A stretch of DNA of 64,000 nucleotides from the NCBI GenBank assembly GCA_018136815.1, contig CM030933.1:7776284-7840283 (forward strand). Reading direction: 5' to 3'. Positions 9,209 to 18,714 of this stretch are shown one piece after another (the first letter of the stretch is position 1; every line of letters begins with the position of its first letter). The stretch is from Isochrysis galbana (taxonomy: Eukaryota; Haptophyta; Isochrysidales; Isochrysidaceae). Under the pieces are notes generated by a model. That model had not been told where the DNA came from. It did not search any database and saw only the letters and a list, made by a program, of their open reading frames with translations. Made by a program: the position numbers and the translations under genes.

Positions 9209-10529
9209 ATGGTGGTCGCTGGGCTGCTCGGCGCGTGCTGCTCGTACCTCGCCTCCTCGGCCGGCATGTCCATCTTCAACAAACTGGCCATCACGGCCCT
9301 GCCATTGCCCGTCACGCTCGTGCTGATACAGATGGTCTTCACGGTGGGGACCACGCTAGTCGGATGGCGCAACATCCACATCGGCTCCAGACGAGACGCT
9401 CTCCGCTGGGGATGCACTGTGCCACTCCTCTTCAATGCGATGCTTATCTCATCGATGTACGCGATGAGACACAACACGCTCGGCACCATCTCCGTCTTCC
9501 GCAACATCGCACCCCTCATAACTCTCTGCATCGAGCGCGCCTTCCGTGTGCCAATCGAGATCGACCGCTCCTCAGTCCTCTCACTGCTCATGATCCTGGC
9601 CGGCGTCATTCTCTACCACTTCTCGGCAATTCATCTTTCTTCCATTGGGCTCATAGCCATTTTTATTAATATTGTGTTTGCTGTCCTAGAGCGTATTTTG
9701 CAGCGCCATCTACTCTCGCAAGTGTGTCACCGCCTTCCATACTCGGCGCTACTTCAATGTAGGCGCAAATCAGAGATGCCGACGGTGTTCCTACTGGCCT
9801 ACGTTTGCTGAGATCGCTTGCATCAACGCTCCTGACCCCTCGTTGCCATTGGCTTTGCTTTCAGGATCCTGTGGATCTTTCGAAATCGGGGATGATGCTG
9901 ATTAACAATGTTGTTGGCATCGCGCTCAATGCTGTCCTTCTCCTCGCTTATCACGAGAACGACCAGTGGCAAGTGAAGTTTCACGAGGTGAACATCTGCC
10001 AAAAGCCTCAACGAGATGAGGGAAGCATCCCTGAGTTTGTCCACGATGTGCACATCAAGAGTTGCCTCTATGCTTTGCACAGGTTGGCTCCAGAGGCTGG
10101 TTGATGATTGCAGCATCGTGCTTAAATGGCGTCGCCATCTCTTATGCAGGCCTACGCGTACAGCAACTCGTTACTGCGACGACTTTCATGGTACTTGCCC
10201 CCATGCGAAGCGTGCCATCGCGTGCCAAGAGCTCCAACACAAGCCAAACGATTTTCTTGCAAGGCCGCCTTCCACCCGCACAAACACTCAGTAAATGTCA
10301 TGATTACGCTTTCCCGCCCATGCAGGTACTCACCAATGCCAACAAATTCATTGTGATCCTGTTTGGAATCGTTATTCTCAATGAGCCGACGACAATGCTA
10401 TCATTCATCGGCATGACACTTTCGATTGGTGGGGCTCTTTGGTATGCAAGGGCGCGCGCTTCATTATTGGAAAAACCCAGGGGAAAATGTGACGAGAGCG
10501 AGACGAAACCGCTCATGGCGGTGCCATGA
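9209..10529 (+). CDS. SLC35/TPT-type nucleotide-sugar or phosphate-sugar transporter
   Basis: Four exons join in frame: 9209-9721, 9865-9987, 10083-10190 and 10326-10529, all GT-AG, phase 0, giving 315 residues. The product is a multi-pass membrane carrier of the drug/metabolite transporter superfamily. Evidence is the early NKLAITALPLPVTLVLIQM (the conserved NK in TM1 followed by a proline-rich turn), eight to ten hydrophobic segments, and the C-terminal TNANKFIVILFGIVILNEP, which resembles the TM8-9 region of Golgi SLC35D/GDP-sugar carriers. Substrate cannot be read from the sequence; a nucleotide sugar moved into the Golgi is the family default. The C-terminal tail is cytosolic and charged. 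The start is the first Met after the G homopolymer. Neighbours are unrelated. Confidence 0.85.
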
Positions 10530-11236
10530 TCGTCGTTTCCGAGCGTACTTGAGTTGTGCAACGAGGGAATCAATATTCACAAAGAGGCTAGCGGACCAGC
10601 ATTAGGGGTGCATTAATCTGCACACACGTCTTCGTGTCATCACTGAAAGTTATTGAGGGGAGCCAGCCAGCGCTGGTGCGAAGCAAACATGGTGTGTGTG
10701 TGAGCATGTGGTGTGCAGGAGGTGCCTTTGCGTTGCTCATGCCCCCCGTCCAAAATCGGCGGGTAGGTCATGCAAGTGCCGTTACTGACAGCACAGATCG
10801 GCATGGATGGACCCGTTACCCGTGCAAATTCAACTGAGCATTTGCGATTTGGGAAAGGGCGGACCCCTCGTCCTGTGTTGAAAATTTCCCATTTGATAAT
10901 TGAAATAATCACAATGAGAGTTAACACCCTCGTCGGCCAAGTTCCCGTCTGCGTTCGCTTTCGCTCTCTCGAGTAAGAGTTCAACCGTCTTGACAGCTTG
11001 ACGGCATTCGCCTCCGTTATGATTACCGAGTTGATAGGAAGGTAGGGAGGTCGAAGTGGCGGCTCTGGTTGCTGGTTGTAGTTCGGGGTTTCGCAAGCAT
11101 CGAGGAGTGGTAGGTGATCCGAGGCCGCTTTCCCGGTGAATAAGTCCGGGCGCTGGGTCCCAAGCTTGTGCCATTGGTTGCGGACATTGATTGAGGACAT
11201 GGGAACATTGGAACGTGTCTGTCAATTTACTATGGA
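10530..11236. other. Intergenic, nothing recognised
   Basis: Long overlapping frames exist on the minus strand (10640-11225), but they overlap in several phases, have no recognisable motif and lack the codon bias of the host genes here. I do not call a gene. Confidence 0.4.
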
Positions 11237-11383
11237 CTATGGTAGAGCCTGTCTAGTCTCGTGTGTATTATGGTGTGAGATAGCCGTGTTTATCTCGGGG
11301 GAGGAGGGGGTGTGGGAGCCGATGTTGGAGAGGACGTCAAGGAGGTCGGCGCGCATCGAGTCCTTGAAGTTCACCATCACCAT
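11237..11383 (-). CDS. Possible small exon cut off by a LINE
   Basis: A 48-residue frame begins at 11383 (MVMVNFKDSMRADLLDVLSN) and ends at 11237. Its codons are GC-rich at third positions, as in the host exons. The oligo(A) end (sense oligo(T)) of LINE copy 3 lies only about 10 bases upstream of the Met, so this may be the last exon of a host gene whose upstream part was displaced by the insertion. I do not recognise the sequence, and it could be chance. Confidence 0.25.
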   Translation of the reverse strand: MVMVNFKDSMRADLLDVLSNIGSHTPSSPEINTAISHHNTHETRQALP

Positions 11384-11534
11384 CTCACTCCTCAAAAAAA
11401 AACCTTTTAATATTCTCGCCTCACACGTGGGACTGGGTCACATCTACGTAGCCACGCCCATTACCCTTCCTCTCCCTCATTTCCCGCCTTGCGGCAACTC
11501 CCCTCGTGCTCTACTTAGGGGCCCGGGTCATTAA

Positions 11535-11885
11535 GGGTGTGAACTAATAGTAGCCTGGTACCAATATACCAAATACCAAGATACCACCCCCCCAAAAGGC
11601 CTACCAACCACTATCTACCTATCTACCTAGGTAGTAGGTAGAAGGTAGAGCTCAGCCACTACCACTATCTACCTAGGTAGCAAATATGGCTACCAAGGCT
11701 GCTACCAACCTACCAAGGGCTACCAAGGTACCTCGCTACACCTACGACGTGGCTAATAGGGCGGTGCCGCCCGGACCGCGCGCGCCCACGCCGCGGCTCG
11801 CTACGCTCGCCTCCTGCTGTCAATACACATATACCTATACACATACATGACATACATTCTTGTTGAAGTGATTGCACTAGATGTA
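11535..11885. repeat. Insert within LINE copy 3 rich in CTACCTAGGTAG palindromes
   Basis: Between the RT fragment and the LINE 3' UTR lies sequence unlike the other copies. It has repeated ACCAA and CTACCTAGGTAG/TAGGTAGTAGGTAG motifs (about 11612-11690), several partial GGCTACCAAGG repeats (11688-11735), then a GC-rich block. It separates parts that are contiguous in the other LINE copies and is therefore probably a later insertion; its class is unknown. Confidence 0.45.
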
Positions 11886-11889
11886 GGTA

Positions 11890-12900
11890 GTGCACACCGC
11901 CTCCGTTCGACTTGATGTAACGTATCGGGCGTGCGTGTGGGTTCGTTAGCGCCTTCGCGTATCTTTTGCAGTTCTCGCCAAAGTTGAGTAGGTCGAGCGC
12001 CAAGTGATAGAACGCCCAACTTACTCTGTCGAAAGCCTTTTCCCAGTCTAGCGCGAGGAGGATCCCCGGTTCGCCTGATTCGTCCAGGTACGCTTTCGTC
12101 AGTTGTAGTAGGTGTGTGGCCTCCCCTATTAGGCGCTTAGGTACGAAGCCTAGTTGGTCTCTTGAGATGATGTTGCCGATGACTTTTTTGAGCCTATTTG
12201 TTAGTATTTTGGCTAGTATCTTGTAGTCACTCTGTAGTAGCGTTATTGGTCTATAGTTCCGTGGATCTCTTGGGTCGCCTTTTTTATACAAGAGTATGAT
12301 ATCCCCCTCCCTTACGGAATAGTGTAGCTCTCCAGCCGACAGGGCCGTATTTAGCATCCGCAGAAAGTCGTGTTTCACTAATGTCACGAAGCTAGAATAG
12401 AATTCCGCCGGTAGCGCGTCGGGCCCGGAGCTTTTGCCCCTACCTATGCTGTGTATCGCCGATTCGAGTTCCTCTATCGTGATCTTGCCTTCCAGTTGCA
12501 TTGAGTCGTTGTCAGCGAGGGGGTGCTCTTTGAGCGCCTCTTCGAGTTCGTTGTCCCGCGTTGTTTCCCTTTCCTGGTAGAGCCACACGTAGTATTTTCT
12601 CAGTTGGTTGCGGATCTCGTGGTCGTCTTTAGTTGTTGTCCTATCGGGTTCTCCCGGGTCCTCCCAGTTGGCTGTAATGTAGAGCTCGGGGATGGCTTGA
12701 TTCGAGGTCTTGGCTTGGAATCGTCGGAAAAATTCCTTCGTCATTCTTTCTTCGTGTTTGAGCGCCTCAAAGGCCGTCCACCTTGAGGGGGTACGTTTCG
12801 ACCTTGTTGTGCTGATTGCTACATTGAGTTCCCTTATTTTGTCGAGCTTGCTCGGGTTTGGTTCTTCGTCGGCCAGTTGTATGCTTAGTAGGGCCAGCTG
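11890..12900 (-). pseudogene. LINE reverse transcriptase N-terminal half (truncated before YADD)
   Basis: Clear RVT_1 domain of the L1-like type: KSSGPDALPAEFY, NYRPITLLQSDYKILAKIL, DQLGFVPKRLIGEATHLLQL and motif A ALDWEKAFDRVSWAF with the first catalytic Asp. The frame is lost after YIKSNGG, before the YxDD motif, where an unrelated sequence enters. The upstream region WTAFEALKHEERMTKEFFRR matches the decayed copy at 40900-41470. No endonuclease is visible. Not functional. Confidence 0.8.
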
Positions 12901-12905
12901 CGTTA

Positions 12906-13286
12906 TGAGGGGTGTTAATAAAAAAATTTTCCAACTGGGAAGGTGCTGGTCCGAAGTTTTTTCTTCAGTGAAGGTGCAGGTGAAGGTGAGAGTGCAGGAA
13001 CTGCAGGTGCAGGTGAAGACACGGTGAACGGGGCGCGCTGGGCGGCCAGTAGCCCGCCAAGGTGGCTGTTGATCGTGCTCGCGTGGGATTGCAAGTTGAG
13101 AGCCAAAATTGATCAAGTGGTGGGGCACACCACATCTACGAAAAGATAACATTCTGAATAAAAATAAAAACAAAACTACCACCTGGTCCTCGTTGCTTCG
13201 ACGGAACGCGACTTCACCGGGGGCCGGGACACACCGGCCCCCCTGCCGCCTGCCACCGAAAAGCCCCGCTCACCGAGCCCCTACGT
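12906..13286. repeat. Element fragments around LINE copies 2 and 3
   Basis: Contains GGTGCAGGTGAAGGT repeats (12972-13020), an A/T-rich end at 12910, and from about 13190 a GC-rich block ending CCCCTACGTAGTGCACGAGG. That block continues beyond LINE copy 2 at 14976, so it is one half of an older plus-strand LINE 3' UTR that copy 2 interrupted. Confidence 0.5.
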
Positions 13287-13642
13287 AGTGCACGAGGAGA
13301 TTAAAAAAAAACTTTTTAATATTCTCGCCTCGCCCGTGGCAATGGAAGACACTCACGAAGCCACGCTCTTTCTCCTCCCTCTCCCTCACTCCCTGCCTTG
13401 CGGCAACTCCCCTCGTGCTCTACTTAGGGGCCCGGGTCGTTTGGGGGGTCAGAGCTGAGCGGGGTGCACCTGTCCCCAACGGTATGTTCTCGCCTCCCTC
13501 TTGTTCCGTTGAGTGACCTGTTTATAATGTAAGTGCTTCGGGGTGTAGTCGTACTAGTGTGTAAGTCCGTTCGTCCGGCATGTCCGTAGTTATGGTCGGT
13601 CTCCAGTCTTGACATACGGTCGGAGCGGGTTGTCGCGTCTTT

Positions 13643-14335
13643 TCATGCGAGCCTCTCAGCTAGGCCGAGGGCTTTTGCTACTAGGCCAAATTCTTTACTT
13701 AGTTGTAGCCTGCCTTGTTCATCCTTGGTAAATATAGGGTTGCTGAGTTCTGTCATTTTTTTTATCTTAGGTTTTCTCCCCTGAGCGGCCTTATACGTGC
13801 GCATAGAATTATGAGGATCCGGCGGAATATTGCCTCGGACCAGGGTGGCGAATCTTATCAGCGTGGACTCCAGGACTGGTATATAGTGGTAGTTGTGCGC
13901 CTCGAACTCTACTCTGTAGAAGTCTTTTATTATGTGTTTCCATGCTATTATGTAGAGCGCTTTTAGGCTATCGGTAGTGCTCGTACCGGGGTATGCGAAG
14001 AGTCTATCTTTCACTTTCTGTGCACGCGATCTCTTAGCAGAAGGCGTGTGTTTTGTAAGGGCGTCTATTGTTTCGAATATCGTTTTCGTCGCGGGGCACC
14101 ATGCTAGATGGCACGAGTCTTCTCGGTGGCCGTGGCATAGTCTGCATTTGTCTGTCGGGCTGTCTGGGAATCTATTTCTGGTGCCGATCCTTCTGTGCGT
14201 GATATGTTTGAAGTGTAGGTGTTTATCCGTGTGTTTTAGCAGCGGCATTGTGTATAGTCTAGCTATGTGTTTCCATTCCTCTTTCGTGATGCTAAGTCTA
14301 TTCTCCCACGCGGTCCTCGCCGCTTGTGGGTTCCA
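13643..14335 (-). pseudogene. LINE ORF2 C-terminal domain (no catalytic core)
   Basis: From about AARTAWENRLSITKEEWKH to the terminal GLAERLA*, closely matching LINE copy 1 at 2560-3249. Zinc-knuckle-like KCRLCHGHREDSCHLAWC is intact. The reverse-transcriptase core is deleted; the frame upstream of 14335 is ORF1 DNA read in another phase. It marks the retained 3' part that a LINE needs for recognition by its reverse transcriptase. Confidence 0.75.
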
Positions 14336-14951
14336 GGAAGGTGTAGTCGCCCTCCTGGTGAAAGGACAAGTCGAAGGTTGCGTCCGACTCCATGTGGTCT
14401 TGCTCCTCATCTGAGGGCGGCTCCTGAGTGGCACGGGCGGTCGAGAGCGGTGAGGCTATGTGTGGGTCCGTGTGGGCATTTGTTAGAGCGGTGTGGTGTG
14501 CGTCCCAAGACGCAACCAAACTGTCTCTCATCTGTGTGTTGCTGTGCTGTGTTGCTTGTGGATCAGTGTCTTTGTGCGCTTTGTTGTTGTTGTTGGATTT
14601 GTGCCCATAAGGGCCACCCGGTCTCAGGCCGCTCTGCCGGGGCAGCGCGGCCTTCCCCAGGGCGAGAGAGGCCTCTGCCATAAGGCATGCCTGGTGGAGG
14701 AGTGGTTCGGCTTGTGTGGTGCTGTCTCTCTGTCTCCCACAGCCTGTGGCCCACCATGGGGTGGGCCAGCATGGCCGTTGTGGCTGGTGTGGCCGGGGCC
14801 ACGGGCCGTGCGGCGCGACTGGGGTCGCGCTCACCTGCTCGGCCTCTGCGGGCGGACGCGGTCGCTTCGCCAGCGACAGCTCCATGGGTACTGGGGGGGC
14901 GCCCGCGGCGGGGGGCCCGAAGGAGAGGTGGGGAGCGGCGGCGCGCTCCAT
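14298..14951 (-). CDS. LINE ORF1-like protein (217 residues, 3' end from deletion junction)
   Basis: Starts MERAAAPHLSFGPPAAGAPP, continues Pro/Ala-rich, then has an Asn/Lys/Thr/Gln-rich low-complexity middle and an acidic C-terminal region (DEEQDHMESDATFDL). I see no RRM, zinc knuckle or coiled coil, so the assignment rests on position: the first ATG after the terminal hairpin of a LINE. The same first residues follow the hairpin in copies at 6584, 25923, 32009 and 32423. The last codons probably derive from ORF2 sequence read out of frame after the internal deletion. It would act, if at all, as an RNA-binding partner of the retrotransposon. Confidence 0.55.
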   Translation of the reverse strand: MERAAAPHLSFGPPAAGAPPVPMELSLAKRPRPPAEAEQVSATPVAPHGPWPRPHQPQRPCWPTPWWATGCGRQRDSTTQAEPLLHQACLMAEASLALGKAALPRQSGLRPGGPYGHKSNNNNKAHKDTDPQATQHSNTQMRDSLVASWDAHHTALTNAHTDPHIASPLSTARATQEPPSDEEQDHMESDATFDLSFHQEGDYTFLEPTSGEDRVGE

Positions 14952-14992
14952 GGCGACCAACTATAAAGTTAGTTGAGTGCACGAGGAGATTA

Positions 14993-15112
14993 GCCGCGAG
15001 GCAGGTGGAGGGAGTGGGAAGGGACGCGGGCGTGGCAGCGGGAAAGTTTGTGCAAAGCCGCGCGTCTAGTATGGATATCAAGAGGGTTTTTAAAAGTTAT
15101 TATTGTTCCAAT
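14993..15112 (+). mobile_element. 3' UTR end of an older plus-strand LINE
   Basis: Continues the block interrupted at 13303: GCCGCGAGGCAGGTGGAGGG, a GGGCGTGGC motif, then GAGGGTTTTTAAAAGTTATT near 15080-15100. Order and motifs follow the LINE 3' UTR (GAGTTGCCGCAAGGCAGGGA, GGGCGTGGC, A/T-rich terminus). It shows that LINE copy 2 is younger than this copy. Confidence 0.55.
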
Positions 15113-15502
15113 TGAAATTACAGAATGCAAAAGGGACACAGGCACAGGGCACCGCCCCTATCATTGACAGACCCGCATCGATGAGGCACACACACACATG
15201 CACGACTTGCGACGTCACGACGCGGCGCCAAAACGACCGCAATTTCTCTTATCCATCAGAACTTCCTCGGAAATGGTGTGCTTGAGTTCCTTCCATCTCA
15301 GAGACGCATCCAAAGTGCAGACCGCTGTGAGGACGGAGGGATTGTATGTATTAGCGGATCTCAATTGGCTTCTTCATTCCTGAAAGGGCTGAGATCCCTT
15401 CGGAAGACATGCAGCTGTCCTCCACGACCGTCATGCGAGTTCTCACGCTTGGCATGACGATGGCTCTGGCGGTGGTTGTCGTTGCGGCAGCGCTCTGCGT
15501 AT

Positions 15503-17558
15503 CTAGAGCTTGGTGACGCCACGCTTCTGCGGCGGCCGCGGAAGGAAGACGGGGACCTCGTCGTCGGGATCGTCCACGAGATTCGAGAGGTCATCAGAGA
15601 GAGTGTGACCCATCTCATCGATGGGGATGAGGTTCACCACGGCGGCCAGCGGAGCCTCGATCACCTTGCCGGCCTCGAACAGGCCGAAGAAGAAGAGTGC
15701 AACGAAGAAGGTAAAGGCTAGTGCGAGACCAAACCCCTCATTGTTGAGGGTCCCATTCTCGTGCATCTCCATCTCAGCAACCACAGGCGTGAGGGTATAG
15801 ACCCACGCGACGACAAAGAAGTAGGTGAAACCATTGAGCATCGCAGGCATCGGCGTGAACTGCAGCCCGTTGGTAGCCTGATAGCACGACATGAGCTTAA
15901 TGAGCTCGTTGGTGATGACGCCGACCTGCAAGGGGGTGTGCACGAAGGGAGAGACGGGGTTTGATATGGAGAAGCATTGTTAGGCGCTGATGCACCGCTG
16001 CACGCACGACGTGAAAGGGAGCGTCTCTGGCGTTGCCATTCTAGCTGTTTTGCACACCTGAGCATCGGTGATACGTTGTGCCTGGCGCTGCTGCTCGAGG
16101 AGATTGGTGATCCACTTGCAGACCATCGCAGTAGGGCACGAAACGACTGAGAGAACCTCGGCCTGAGGGGGGCGCATTGCAGATTGCTCCAGCAGCAAAG
16201 CACTAAACCGAGGAGCAATAGCTGCCCGCATGACAAGCTCACGGCCGTGTGCACTCGCGGGGTGTGAAGTTTCAAGCCTACCTCCATTACTCCACCTTCA
16301 AGTGGTATCAGCGAAGCCGGCGGGGTCACCAGCTTCAGGCCCTTGAGCATCAGAGAGTACGAGTAGAAGGCGAGGTTGAGCAGGCGGACGAGCTCATAGC
16401 GGAACTTGGAGGTGGCCTTCTTCTCGAGATCGGCACCTGCCGAAATCGTGAGAGTCTCGGAGACGTTGCAAGAGAGCATCGCCACGGTGCGCAGACCCGA
16501 CGCGAAGGCGATCACCTACACGAGAATGGGGGTGGGGGCAATTGACATTGTGATGGGGGGGGGGGGAGTTGACATTGTGCCATGGACGGGAGCACCCTGC
16601 CAGTCACAAATCATGGCGGGTGTATGGGTGTGCTGGAGCAACACGCCACCTGACCAGCTGCAGCAGTAGCCTGCTGTGAGCCGACGACAACACGGGCAAC
16701 AAGTAGAAGTCCGAGAATGATGCCGGTGCACGCGTGTGGCAGTAGCGAGACGTTAGGCGAGACTGTGGTGGCCGGGATGAGGGAGGGGGTGAGGGATCAG
16801 CCACGGGTGGCAGCTCGGAAGCACCGAGCGCCCGGCAGCCGGCTTGAAGCCTCATACTATTTGTAGCAAGACAGCACCACAACCGCGGCACCGTCAAAAC
16901 GTCTTTGCTACTGCGACAACGCCTCTTTCATGCCACTAACTCTAGCTCCCTCTGCATAGTTTGAAGTGCCATCACTCACCGTCAAGGACATACTCCATTA
17001 CCACAAACGACGTTCCTGTGCATAGCGTGGCGAGCACAGCATGGCCGAGCACTTCAAACGTGATCCATTTGAACCAACCACGCACCGCAAGCGAGCCTGC
17101 CTTGGCCTGGGGGGAGAAGCGACGCGCATCAAGCACGTTGGGGCGGTGAGAGCCCTCGAGAGAAGCTCACGCACTCCGCAGGAGTGTTAGCAGTTGTGCT
17201 CGGGCATCAAGTGTTCCCCCCCCCCTCCCCTTCTCCAGCCTGCCCCCCCCCCCCATGGCGGGACGGACATCGCTCTATGGGTTGGCGCGGCCTCTCGTCG
17301 CCCTTGCCCAAGGGTCCTCGCCCCTTACCTTGCCCTGTCTATCCCTCCTCTCCACCAAAGCAGTGCCATGGCCCTCTCCCCTCTGTCCCGTCCCCCCCCC
17401 CTCCCCCCCTTCACCCCCATCCCTCCCCCTTTTGGCCTCTCGCTGGCGAGGCGGGGTCGGGTCGACTATGCGTGGTGGGAGCGGGCGCGCACCTGCTGCT
17501 CTTGCAGGTCCGGGTCCTCGAGCACCGACGTGCCGTCGAGCAGCGTCGTGGTGTCCAT
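15503..17558 (-). CDS. Bestrophin-like chloride channel family protein
   Basis: Six exons on the minus strand join with consistent phases and GT-AG borders: 17558-17493, 17106-16980, 16762-16650, 16515-16282, 16237-16058 and 15925-15503, giving 380 residues. Start MDTTTLLDGTSVLEDPDL. Membrane segments are near FEVLGHAVLATLCTGTSFVV, TGIILGLLLVARVVVGSQQ, FTYFFVVAWVYTLTPVVAEM and LALAFTFFVALFFFGLFEAG. The last is followed by KVIEAPLAAVVNLIPIDEMG, matching the bestrophin pattern of a membrane segment followed by (I)E-x-PF...DLP(L/I)D. Bestrophins form pentameric anion channels; algal members can sit in plasma or thylakoid membranes. No Ca-clasp is obvious. The family call rests on topology and the C-terminal motif, so a distant bestrophin-like protein is the safest reading. 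Confidence 0.65.
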
Positions 17559-18375
17559 CGTGCGGAGCGGGGGGGGGGGGGGGGGAGCTCTCTCTCTCTC
17601 TCTCTCTCTCCCCCCCCCTCTCTCCCCCCCCTCTACCTCTACCTCTTCCTCTCTTTTCCTCTCTCTCTCCTCTCTTTTCCTCTCTCTCTCCTCTCTACCT
17701 CCCCCTCCTTCCCCCGCCCTCTACCCTTCCTCTACCCTTCTCTCTCTCTCCCTCCCTCCCTCTCTACCCCTCTCTACTCCTACCCCTCCCTCCCTTTCTC
17801 TCCCTCTCCCCCCCGTTCTCTCTCTTTCCCATCCCCCCCCGCCTCCTCTCTCTCTCCTTCTCCCGACGCTCTACCATCTCCTCTTCCCTCCATTCTCTCG
17901 CCAATTATTATAGAAAGGAGAGAGGGGCGTGGGCGGAGAGAAGTGAGACTTCTTGAAGTCGCCGCGCCCTCGCTCCTTCCCCGCCCCCCTCCACCCCCCC
18001 CCCCCCCCCCCGACGACCCGACGGAGGGGACAAAGAGAGAGCCCCTGTGGAGACAGGGAGAGAGAGAAGGAGAGGGAAAGAGAGAGAAGAGGGAGCGAGA
18101 GAGAGAAGAGCGAGGCGAGCAAGATGGTGGAGAGACGGGAAGTGGGGGCTTCGGCCCCCGGCCCCCCCCCCTCCCCCCCCTCCCCCCCGGGCCCCGGCCC
18201 CGACCCCCCCCCCCCCCCCCCGACGACGAGAAGAGAGAGGGGGAGACGGAGGGGAGCGTCCTGCCCATATTGTAATCAAAGAACGAGTTGAGAAGGAGAA
18301 AGAGAACGAGGGAGTGGAGGGGGAGGGGAGGGGAGGGGGAGGGGGAGAAGGAGCGCGCGGGGGGGGTGCCAGGAT
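17200..18375. repeat. Polypyrimidine block followed by polypurine block
   Basis: 17590-17880 is nearly pure C/T (CTCTCTC and CCCTCC repeats, 290 bases), and 18045-18125 is nearly pure A/G (GAGAGAGAAGGAG). Several C runs of 10-14 also occur. The two arms are inverted with respect to each other and could pair or form triplex DNA. The block lies just upstream of the bestrophin-like start (minus strand), so it occupies that gene's promoter region. Long frames here are composition artefacts. Confidence 0.7.
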
Positions 18376-18439
18376 TGCTGCGGTCAAATACTTAGACATC
18401 GCCCTCTTCCATCCGCCCTGGATAAAAATAGGGCTCAAG

Positions 18440-18690
18440 AAGGTCCCAACAAGAGGCGCATCCAGAGTATTTTATACTCTAGGCGGATGCGGTGCTTCTG
18501 CTCTATCATCTATCAATGTGAGGTGTGAGTAAAGAAAATCGAGTGAGTTTTGTTTTCGCCAACGAGTTGTCTCGAAGCTCCGCCGCATTGCACGTCGAAC
18601 TTGCATTCGTTTGTCTCTCGTCTCTCGTTTCATTGGTTTGTTTGTGCGATGTTGCGTTAGTTTTCGGAGTTTTCTTGTTGGTGAGTGAGT
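18440..18690. repeat. About 240-bp dispersed repeat with cruciform head (copy 1)
   Basis: Opens with GCATCCAGAGTATTTTATAC and its inverted partner CTAGGCGGATGC, then a unique segment ending GTTTTCTTGTTGGTGAGTGA. A second copy at 49667-49890 interrupts a hAT transposase fragment, so this is a mobile unit. No coding capacity. Confidence 0.65.
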
Positions 18691-18714
18691 GATGGGGTCC
18701 TAGATGTGAAAGAC

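Larger units (their letters stand above)
11392..12905 (-). mobile_element. LINE (copy 3), interrupted and 5'-truncated
   Basis: On the minus strand, reverse-transcriptase coding sequence (about 12900-11890) is followed by a foreign insert and then the family 3' UTR (11530-11392) with GGGCCCCTAAGTAGAGCACG and a terminus GAGAATATTAAAAGG plus T-run. The 3' UTR match to copies 1 and 2 fixes the family. The 5' limit coincides with an oligo(A)/T sequence near 12910 that looks like the 3' end of a separate element. Confidence 0.7.
13304..14975 (-). mobile_element. LINE (copy 2): both ends intact, 17-bp target duplication, internal deletion
   Basis: Flanked by AGTGCACGAGGAGATTA on both sides (13287-13303 and 14976-14992). 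On the minus strand the element begins within one base of the duplication with the hairpin AACTAACTTTATAGTTGGT, enters ORF1 at ATG 14951, joins near 14330 to the far C-terminal part of ORF2, and ends with the 3' UTR and GAGAATATTAAAAAG plus T8. The reverse transcriptase and endonuclease are absent, yet the copy was inserted by target-primed reverse transcription, so it was mobilised in trans. Length is 1672 bases. The target was the 3' UTR of another LINE whose two halves remain at 13190-13303 and 14976-15110. Confidence 0.9.

Noticed and set aside
10640-11225. 186-residue minus frame after the SLC35-like gene
   Set aside because: Overlapped by another frame of similar length, with no motif and no codon bias.
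17184-18275. 363-residue plus frame rich in Ser/Pro/Leu
   Set aside because: It translates the polypyrimidine tract in all three phases; no gene-like features.
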